NCBI RefSeq assembly: GCF_900111305.1 | Contig: NZ_FOGS01000006.1 | Span: forward strand, 1 to 64,000 | Source: Vreelandella subterranea | Lineage (GTDB): Bacteria > Pseudomonadota > Gammaproteobacteria > Pseudomonadales > Halomonadaceae | Length of the DNA: 64,000 nucleotides | Direction: 5' to 3' | Part shown: positions 58,267 through 64,000 of the stretch, in pieces | Position numbering within the stretch: position 1 is the stretch's first letter | Layout: every line of letters starts with the position of its first letter | Notes under the pieces: generated by a model | Databases searched by the model: none | The model's input: the letters and a program-made list of their open reading frames with translations, nothing else | What the model was told of the DNA's origin: nothing | Translations under genes and position numbers: made by a program

Positions 58267-61035
58267 CGGCCGGTCGAAATAGTAGCCTTGCGCCTGGGTA
58301 CACCCCATCGCCATTAGCGCTTCGGCCTGGGAGGCATGCTCAATACCTTCCGCGATCGTTTCGAGCCCCAAGGTGGTGGCCATGGCAATAATCGTCTCGA
58401 CAATAACGCGGTCATTATCGCTGGTGAGCATGTCGCGAACGAACGAGATATCGATCTTGATTTTATCGGCGGCAAAGCGCTTTAAATAAGCCAACGACGA
58501 ATACCCTGTACCAAAGTCATCAATAGCCAACCCCAACCCCTTGCCTTTCAGGGTTTTGGTCATGGCAATGGCTTTTTCGGGATTCACCATGATACCGCTT
58601 TCGGTGATTTCCAGGCTGAGCATTGAAGCTTCCACCTGAAACTGCTGACAGTAGTCCAGTAGTGACGTTACCAGATCACCGTCTTCAAACTGGTCGGCCG
58701 CAATGTTGATCGCCAACTGCCCCGGCAGCCGCAGGCCCTGTTGATGCCATTGCGCCAGTTGCCGACAGGCTTCTTCAATAACCCAGTTACCCAGCGCCAC
58801 CATCATGCCGCGTTCTTCGGCAATGGGAATGAACCTGCCGGGTGAAACGACGCCTAGCTCTTCATCATTCCAACGGCATAACGCTTCCGCGCCGATTAAC
58901 CGTCCATTGCGAAGGTCGACCTGAGGCTGAAAATGCAGGCGTAGCTGTTTTTCTGCAATGGCATTGGAAAGACGTTTGGCTATCTGCAACTGCTCAGCGA
59001 CTTCGCACTCCATCCAGGGCTCAAAGACACAAACAGGCAGCTTTTGGCGCTTGGCTTGATACATGGCAATGTCGGCATCCTTCAGAAGATCCAAAGGCGT
59101 TGTCGCATGCCGAGGGTAAAGCGAGATACCCACGCTGACCGTGAGTTCGAAGGATTGCTGGTAAACGTTGAAAGGAGGCTCGATGCACTCACACAATCGT
59201 CGGGCATTTGCCAGTGCATCGGCCTCATCGCGAGCAGGGCAGACCACAACAAACTCATCACCGCCCAGCCGCGCCAGATACTCGTTGTACGTCAATGAGG
59301 CCGCCAAGCGACTTGCCACTTCTTGAAGGACGATATCCCCCAAATCGTGCCCGGCGGTGTCGTTGATCTCTTTGAAATGGTTAAGGTCCAGAATTAACAG
59401 TGCCATGCCCGGGGCTGAGGCGTCAGTGAGCACATGCTTAAGATGGCGCATGAAAGCCGCTCGGTTGGGTAACTGCGTGCCCGAATCATTAAAGGCCAAT
59501 TGCCTTATACGGTTTTCGTCTTCCTGGCGCTCCAGCTCTGACGCGGCCCGGGCTGCAAATATCTGCAGCACATTACGTACGATGTCCACGTCGGCCAGCG
59601 GCTCTTTGAACATCACGCCAATAAGCCCCATGGGTTGACCATGGCTATTATCCAACCGCCTCCCTACATAACCATTGACCCAACTCAGCGCTCCGTTCGT
59701 TTCACCGGGAAGCATGATGGCGGCATCTTTATGGACAATGCACTCCTGTTCGGCCATTACCCTGTGGCAAGGCACCCCAGGCAGGTAATAGGCAAAATTT
59801 TCCTGGAGCTGGCCTTCTACATATAGCGTTAATGTACAAGCGAAATCGGTATCCTGTTCATCAAGCAACGCAATAAAACCGACTTCTGCCGATAAGGCCT
59901 CGGCCATGTGCACCGTGAGCTGATGAAGAAACGCCTCGCCATTACTGGCGGAAACAGCTGTCGCAATTCTTGTTACCGCATGCTGTATACGAGTTTCTGC
60001 TTGTTTTTGACGACGGCTATAGATGCCTAACGATACTTCATCAACCAGTTCTTCCAGCAACTGCATTTCATCGACGTTCAGCATGCCCGGCTGCCGATGA
60101 TAAAGCGTCATTACGCCGTACTGCTTATCGGCATACTGAAGCGGCAAGGCAACGACCTGTTCAGCCCCCAACGCGCTTAGGGCCTGATTAACCCCTGAAG
60201 GCAACGTTTCATCATTGGGGCGCTCAATGACGATATAGCGATTATGTTGCAGGGCTCTCTCGGCCAGTCCTTTGCAGTAACGGGAAATAAAAAGCTGGGC
60301 GGGGCTCAGCCAGGAAGCGGCCTCGCCATCTTCATCCGCCATCGCCTCTATGGATAACGCCTCGCCTGATCCCATTTCAGGCGTTAATGCGGTAACCCAG
60401 GCGCCCGAATATCCGCCGACACTCACCGCCACGCTGCACGCCGCCTGCAGCAACTGCTGCTCGCTACCGGTATGCATTAATAAATCGTGCCGCCGGTTCA
60501 TTAGCCGCAATGCGCGTTTTTTTCTGCGTAAACGTACTTGAACATTATCCTGGGTGAGTTGGCGGGCAAGTTCAGTGCCCCCCAATATCGCGATGACCCG
60601 CAAGATTTCTTCAGCGTAGGCAGGCAGCTCCAGCGGTGAGGAGTGCATGATGGCAAGCACTCCCTGGCAAGTGCCATCAGGTGCCTGCAGCGCCATGCCC
60701 CAATAGCCTTCAGCCGATAACGCCTCCAGCCGTGTGTCGTTCGGGAAGCGGTCGATTACCCCTGAAGGTATATGCCAGCGGGATAGCATCACGACCTGTT
60801 CGCAGGGCGTGTCTTTCACCGCGTACACATCCAGCTCGCTAAGCGCCCCATGGGTCCAGAAAGCCAAGGGTGTTGCGATACCGCGCTGAGAATCAAACCG
60901 TGCCAATAGCACATGGTCAACGCGCAGGATGTCCGAAAGTGCTTTTACCAGATGATAAAAAAAACTGTTTTCACTGACAGAGGTCAAGCTGTCAGCCAAC
61001 TGCCTAAAAACCACTGGAGCCTTAGTAGAAGACAT
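58213..61035 (-). CDS. GAF-GGDEF-EAL cyclic-di-GMP signalling protein
   Basis: This is a 940-residue cytoplasmic protein. Three GAF-like sensory blocks appear to span roughly residues 20-150, 190-340 and 365-505. A GGDEF domain follows (NDSGTQLPNRAAF, then LARLGGDEFVVV at about 600), then an EAL domain from about 695. The EAL domain keeps all catalytic residues: GAEALCRW, INIAADQ, LEITESG, AIDDFGTGYSS, KIDISFV, AEGIEH and AQGYYFDRP. The GGDEF motif is intact but no RxxD inhibitory site precedes it (YNEY at that place). It may both make and degrade c-di-GMP, or use GGDEF as a GTP sensor for the EAL phosphodiesterase. No membrane segments are seen. ATG 61035 is chosen over the upstream in-frame start. 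Confidence 0.93.
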   Translation of the reverse strand: MSSTKAPVVFRQLADSLTSVSENSFFYHLVKALSDILRVDHVLLARFDSQRGIATPLAFWTHGALSELDVYAVKDTPCEQVVMLSRWHIPSGVIDRFPNDTRLEALSAEGYWGMALQAPDGTCQGVLAIMHSSPLELPAYAEEILRVIAILGGTELARQLTQDNVQVRLRRKKRALRLMNRRHDLLMHTGSEQQLLQAACSVAVSVGGYSGAWVTALTPEMGSGEALSIEAMADEDGEAASWLSPAQLFISRYCKGLAERALQHNRYIVIERPNDETLPSGVNQALSALGAEQVVALPLQYADKQYGVMTLYHRQPGMLNVDEMQLLEELVDEVSLGIYSRRQKQAETRIQHAVTRIATAVSASNGEAFLHQLTVHMAEALSAEVGFIALLDEQDTDFACTLTLYVEGQLQENFAYYLPGVPCHRVMAEQECIVHKDAAIMLPGETNGALSWVNGYVGRRLDNSHGQPMGLIGVMFKEPLADVDIVRNVLQIFAARAASELERQEDENRIRQLAFNDSGTQLPNRAAFMRHLKHVLTDASAPGMALLILDLNHFKEINDTAGHDLGDIVLQEVASRLAASLTYNEYLARLGGDEFVVVCPARDEADALANARRLCECIEPPFNVYQQSFELTVSVGISLYPRHATTPLDLLKDADIAMYQAKRQKLPVCVFEPWMECEVAEQLQIAKRLSNAIAEKQLRLHFQPQVDLRNGRLIGAEALCRWNDEELGVVSPGRFIPIAEERGMMVALGNWVIEEACRQLAQWHQQGLRLPGQLAINIAADQFEDGDLVTSLLDYCQQFQVEASMLSLEITESGIMVNPEKAIAMTKTLKGKGLGLAIDDFGTGYSSLAYLKRFAADKIKIDISFVRDMLTSDNDRVIVETIIAMATTLGLETIAEGIEHASQAEALMAMGCTQAQGYYFDRPLPADQFAARWLMGAQRL

Positions 61036-61431
61036 GATATTAACGCCTTGAAATCCGTCAGGTACGCCACGTCTGCTCGCCAAAGGCCGTATACGGCTGC
61101 GGTGTGATCATCCCTGAACCATTCGCTAGTAGAGTAAAAACTTCATGTATTACGTTATAAACCACAACCCGCCGCTTCCAACGGCAGGGCCTGCCCCCGC
61201 TTTGTGTCTAAATCTGCCTTTATCTCGGCATCATCCAATGACTACTTAAACACCTACGAAAACTTATAAAGAACGCGAAACTAGCTTTAATTTACCTCAA
61301 AAAAGCTAACTAAAAACACCAACCCTTACTTTTACTTAAATGATCAAAAAAATTAAATTTGCCATCTGCCGATTTTCCCGGCATATGGTGCTATCAAAAA
61401 CTCTCTATCCTGCTCTATATCAACCCAAAAA

Positions 61432-61444
61432 GTTGATATTCAAC
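61432..61444. promoter_or_regulatory. Putative operator 1 of the XRE regulator
   Basis: GTTGA-TAT-TCAAC is a perfect inverted repeat with 3-bp spacer. A further half TCAAC lies at 61420-61424. The same palindrome class recurs 37 bp downstream. Confidence 0.6.
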
Positions 61445-61467
61445 CCAAACAGTCCTTCATGTCAATA

Positions 61468-61482
61468 GGTTGATCCTCAACC
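61468..61482. promoter_or_regulatory. Putative operator 2 of the XRE regulator
   Basis: GGTTGA-TCC-TCAACC is a perfect inverted repeat with the same core (GTTGA-N3-TCAAC) as operator 1, 25 bp before the XRE start. Confidence 0.65.
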
Positions 61483-61506
61483 ATTTAGGTCTATACGGAG
61501 GACACT

Positions 61507-61857
61507 GTGAACAAAACTGAACAGAAACGGCTAGCTAGCAACATTGGCAGAGCAATTGCCAAGCAGCGAATTCGCAGTCAGCTGACCCAGGAAGAAGTGG
61601 CTGAGCGCTTGGGCATTGGCAATGAAGCTGTCTCGCGGATAGAGCGTGGGAGAGTGATTCCCAACATCGTCCGACTGCTGGAACTGGCAGAAATCTTCAA
61701 CTGCGAGGCCGCATTGTTATTAGGGCAAGCCAGCTTTCACCTGGACGACCAGGCAAGTCGCGTAAAGCATCTTCTGGAACCCCTCGATTCAAATGATCGC
61801 CAGCTTTTACTTGATATACTCGAAAACCTAACAAACCGCTTTAACAATAAAGGATAA
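61507..61857 (+). CDS. XRE-family transcriptional regulator (GTG start)
   Basis: This is a 116-residue protein with an N-terminal Cro/C1-type helix-turn-helix (about residues 10-65: IGRAIAKQRIRSQLTQEEVAERLGIGNEAVSRIERGRVIPNIVRLLELAEIF) and a helical C-terminal half of about 45 residues (LEPLDSNDRQLLLDILENLTNRF). Such proteins usually bind short palindromes as dimers and control their own gene. Two identical-core palindromes precede it. GGAGGA lies before GTG 61507. The adjoining DNA on both sides is AT-rich, suggesting transfer. Its other targets are unknown. Confidence 0.88.
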   Translation: MNKTEQKRLASNIGRAIAKQRIRSQLTQEEVAERLGIGNEAVSRIERGRVIPNIVRLLELAEIFNCEAALLLGQASFHLDDQASRVKHLLEPLDSNDRQLLLDILENLTNRFNNKG

Positions 61858-62038
61858 ACTAAAACCGGTAATAAAAATTCCATAAAAAGAATATTAAAAA
61901 CCGGTTATCAGCATTTAAAAAACAACTTCATAAAACTGATGTAAAATCGTACCTGCCAAAAACACCACACTTGTTGGTGACCTCTACTCATTCGTGCTAT
62001 AGGTAATTGATCGACGCTGCATGTCAGTGAGGGCATCT

Positions 62039-62659
62039 ATGCTCAACACCGCCGCCTGGAACCGCATACGCTATACCGCCTATGCCCCCCTTTACGATGC
62101 GATTGCCAATCGTGCTTTTCGCAGGCCCCGTCGGGTGGCACTGGGTCAGGTGGACTGGGAACCTGGTATGCGCGTATTGCTGGTGGGTGCTGGCACAGGG
62201 TTAGACCTTCCTTTTATCCCTCGTGAGCTGGAAATTCATTTAACCGATCTGACGCCCGCGATGGTCAAGCGCGCCACGCGTCGTGCCCATCGCTATCAGC
62301 GCGATGTCACTTGCCATGTAATGGATGCTGAAGCGCTAACCTACCCAGACGAGCATTTCGATGTGGTCGTCATGCATTTACTGCTCGCGGTTATGCCCAC
62401 ACCCCAGCAAGGGCTGGCCGAAGCTTACCGTGTACTCAGGCCTGGCGGTCAACTGTGCGTGATGGACAAGTTCCAGCCCGACGGCCAGCCAGCTGGGATT
62501 AGTCGACGCCTGGCTAATATAGTGACATCCATACTCGCCACCGATATCACCCGCCAAGCGGCGCCATTGCTTACCCAGGCAGGGTTCCAGATCCGCCATG
62601 ATGAACCGGTCCTGATGAACGGCTTGTTTCGTGCCCTGTTAGCCGCCAAACCCGAGTGA
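62039..62659 (+). CDS. Class I SAM-dependent methyltransferase (PmtA/UbiE-like)
   Basis: This is a 206-residue methyltransferase with motif I VLLVGAGTGLDLPFIP, LTDLTPAMVKRATRRA, the VMDAEALTYPDEHFDVVVMHLLLAVMP block and RVLRPGGQLCVMDKF. N-terminal YTAYAPLYDAIANRAFRRPRRVAL resembles phosphatidylethanolamine N-methyltransferases of the PmtA type and related UbiE proteins, so a lipid or quinone substrate is possible but not shown. GAGGG stands seven bases before ATG 62039; ATG 62021 is the alternative. The 163-bp gap upstream is AT-rich and has no recognised element. Confidence 0.85.
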   Translation: MLNTAAWNRIRYTAYAPLYDAIANRAFRRPRRVALGQVDWEPGMRVLLVGAGTGLDLPFIPRELEIHLTDLTPAMVKRATRRAHRYQRDVTCHVMDAEALTYPDEHFDVVVMHLLLAVMPTPQQGLAEAYRVLRPGGQLCVMDKFQPDGQPAGISRRLANIVTSILATDITRQAAPLLTQAGFQIRHDEPVLMNGLFRALLAAKPE

Positions 62660-62755
62660 CATGTCTCATTGCGACGCTATGTCGCCCTGTTTTACTGGTG
62701 CCTGCCACAACCCTCGCCTACCATGCGAGCTGACTTTTCTTACCCAGGTTCTGCC

Positions 62756-64000
62756 ATGGCTCGGCGTTCTTTATTCAGCAAACCACTGATGTTGTTAATC
62801 AGTCGGCTGCACTTTTATGTTGGCTTGTTGGTGGGCCCGTTCATTCTTGTCGCGGCCCTATCTGGCATTGCTTATGTTATCAGCCCTGCGCTGGAAGCCT
62901 GGGTCTACCAGGACGCATTACAAGGCACCCAGCAAGGGGACGTGCAGCCGTTAAGTGCCCAGATTGCCGCAGCCCAAGATTATCTGGACAGCGCCTCCCC
63001 CGATGCGGTTCGCCCGGCCCCCGAACCTGGCGATACCACGCGTATCATGTTCAGCGACCCGGTACTTGGCCCCTCTCAGCACAACGCCGTTTTCGTTGAC
63101 CCTGTTACCCTCAATATCACCGGTGAGGCCAAGGTTTACGGCACCAGCGGTATTTTACCGCTGCGCACCCAGATCGACCTGTTTCATCGCCAGCTTCTGT
63201 TAGGCGATACAGGCCGCCTTTACAGCGAGCTCGCGGCATCCTGGTTATGGGTGATGGCACTGGGCGGTATCGTGCTATGGCTCAACCGAAGACACGCCTT
63301 GAAAGCCAAACAGGGCCCGCGTCGACTTGCCAAACGTCATGCCACCCTGGGAGTGGTGTTGACCGCAGGGCTGTTGCTGTTTTCGGCGACGGGGCTGACC
63401 TGGTCGCAGTGGGCGGGCGGCAATATCGCCGAGCTTCGCCATGCCTGGGGCTGGAACACGCCCAGTGTCTCGACCGACCTGGCGGCTGGCGACACCACCC
63501 CGCAGGACGAACACGCCGAGCACCGGGGGCATGCCCAAACCGCTAACACTCAAGCCCCAGCTGTTTACCTGATTACCTTTGACCACGCATTACACGCGGC
63601 GCGGCAGGCAGGGCTTGAGGCCGACCGCCTGCAAATCACACCGCCGGCATCACCTGATCAGGCATGGCGCGTCGCTGAGATAGACCGTCGTTGGCCGACC
63701 CAGGTGGATGAGGTAGCACTGCATCCCCGCACCATGGCCGTTATCGACAGGACTGACTTCGCCACCTTTCCGTTGGCCGCAAAGCTGACACGTTGGGGAA
63801 TCGACCTGCACATGGGGGTACTGTTTGGCACCATCAATCAACTTGTACTTGGCGTGCTCGCAGCGGGCATCGTTGTGCTGGTTGTGTGGGGCTATACCCT
63901 GTGGTGGCGACGGGTTTCCCGGTCAAGCGGACATCGCTTCCCCACCGTCAGCGAACCATGGGCTTTGCTGCCGCCAGGTACAAAGCTTGGGCTTGTCGGC
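62756..64000 (+). CDS. PepSY-associated membrane protein (cut by window edge)
   Basis: This frame is open from ATG 62756 (AGG ahead) to the window end, 415 codons visible. The protein has a first membrane helix LHFYVGLLVGPFILVAALSGIAYVIS, an outer-facing PepSY-like region, and helices around ASWLWVMALGGIVLWLNRRH, LGVVLTAGLLLFSATGLTWSQW and INQLVLGVLAAGIVVLVVWGYTLWWRR. The layout (histidines near the membrane in LHFYVG, DLFHRQLLLG, LAKRHATLG and DLHMGVLFG) is that of PepSY_TM proteins, several of which are heme-binding ferric-siderophore reductases or accompany iron uptake genes. The substrate cannot be told here. The 3' end is beyond the window. Confidence 0.85.
   Translation, partial: MARRSLFSKPLMLLISRLHFYVGLLVGPFILVAALSGIAYVISPALEAWVYQDALQGTQQGDVQPLSAQIAAAQDYLDSASPDAVRPAPEPGDTTRIMFSDPVLGPSQHNAVFVDPVTLNITGEAKVYGTSGILPLRTQIDLFHRQLLLGDTGRLYSELAASWLWVMALGGIVLWLNRRHALKAKQGPRRLAKRHATLGVVLTAGLLLFSATGLTWSQWAGGNIAELRHAWGWNTPSVSTDLAAGDTTPQDEHAEHRGHAQTANTQAPAVYLITFDHALHAARQAGLEADRLQITPPASPDQAWRVAEIDRRWPTQVDEVALHPRTMAVIDRTDFATFPLAAKLTRWGIDLHMGVLFGTINQLVLGVLAAGIVVLVVWGYTLWWRRVSRSSGHRFPTVSEPWALLPPGTKLGLVG

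Larger units (their letters stand above)
61036..61506. other. AT-rich 471-bp intergenic region
   Basis: This gap between the divergent GGDEF-EAL and XRE genes is clearly richer in A and T than its surroundings, and I see no reading frame of note. Its right end holds two palindromes listed separately. No tRNA, small RNA or IS remnant was recognised. Confidence 0.6.

Overview
The window looks like a piece of chromosome from a GC-rich gammaproteobacterium. Gene content, gene order and the acid-rich RodZ linker point to Halomonadaceae (Halomonas or a close relative). That assignment is inferred from protein resemblance and synteny, because no 16S or database comparison was possible. Apart from the first 7.3 kb and one small accessory patch, the window is dense, mostly operonic housekeeping DNA.

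Positions 1-7344 are mobile DNA. The 3' end of an ISL3-family insertion sequence (transposase C-terminus and right inverted repeat) sits in the adsorption (pIII-like) gene of a filamentous-phage (inovirus) prophage and has removed its 5' end. Downstream, in one tightly packed strand, follow a pVI-like protein, a Zot-type assembly ATPase, a secretin, a replication initiator and a tyrosine integrase. The integrase ends 73 bp from the 3' end of a tRNA-Leu(CAA), the probable attachment site. The coat, ssDNA-binding and other phage genes must lie left of the window.

Positions 7345-27580 form a conserved block: queA-tgt-yajC-secD-secF (tRNA queuosine and Sec export), suhB (opposite strand), trmJ, cysE, iscR-iscS-iscA, ndk, rlmN, pilW, rodZ, ispG, hisS, yfgM, bamB, der. 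It follows the order known from Pseudomonas, with one striking gap. iscU, hscB, hscA, fdx and iscX are absent, and the remaining IscS lacks the C-terminal tail that docks IscU. SuhB in the same block has lost most of its catalytic metal-binding residues.

Positions 27693-42427 carry an unknown lipoprotein, a DUF815 ATPase, an M48 lipoprotein protease, aroE-hemF-tsaC-dprA-LysM (minus strand), def-fmt-rsmB, a dodecin, trkA-trkH (potassium uptake, fitting a halophile) and a TraB/PrgY membrane protein. A ~158-bp near-palindromic element fills the convergent gap to a DTW-domain tRNA modification gene, followed by a HepT/MntA-type toxin-antitoxin pair.

Positions 44309-50086 hold a complete biotin operon, bioB-F-H-C-D-A, mostly with overlapping genes. 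After it come a sirtuin without zinc cysteines, aceK and a CIA30-like protein. An ethanolamine module (permease, eutC, eutB, divergent AraC regulator) follows, without microcompartment genes. The right end contains a triple-GAF GGDEF-EAL c-di-GMP protein, an AT-rich intergenic region with two matching palindromic operators ahead of an XRE regulator, a class I methyltransferase, and a PepSY-type membrane protein running off the window.
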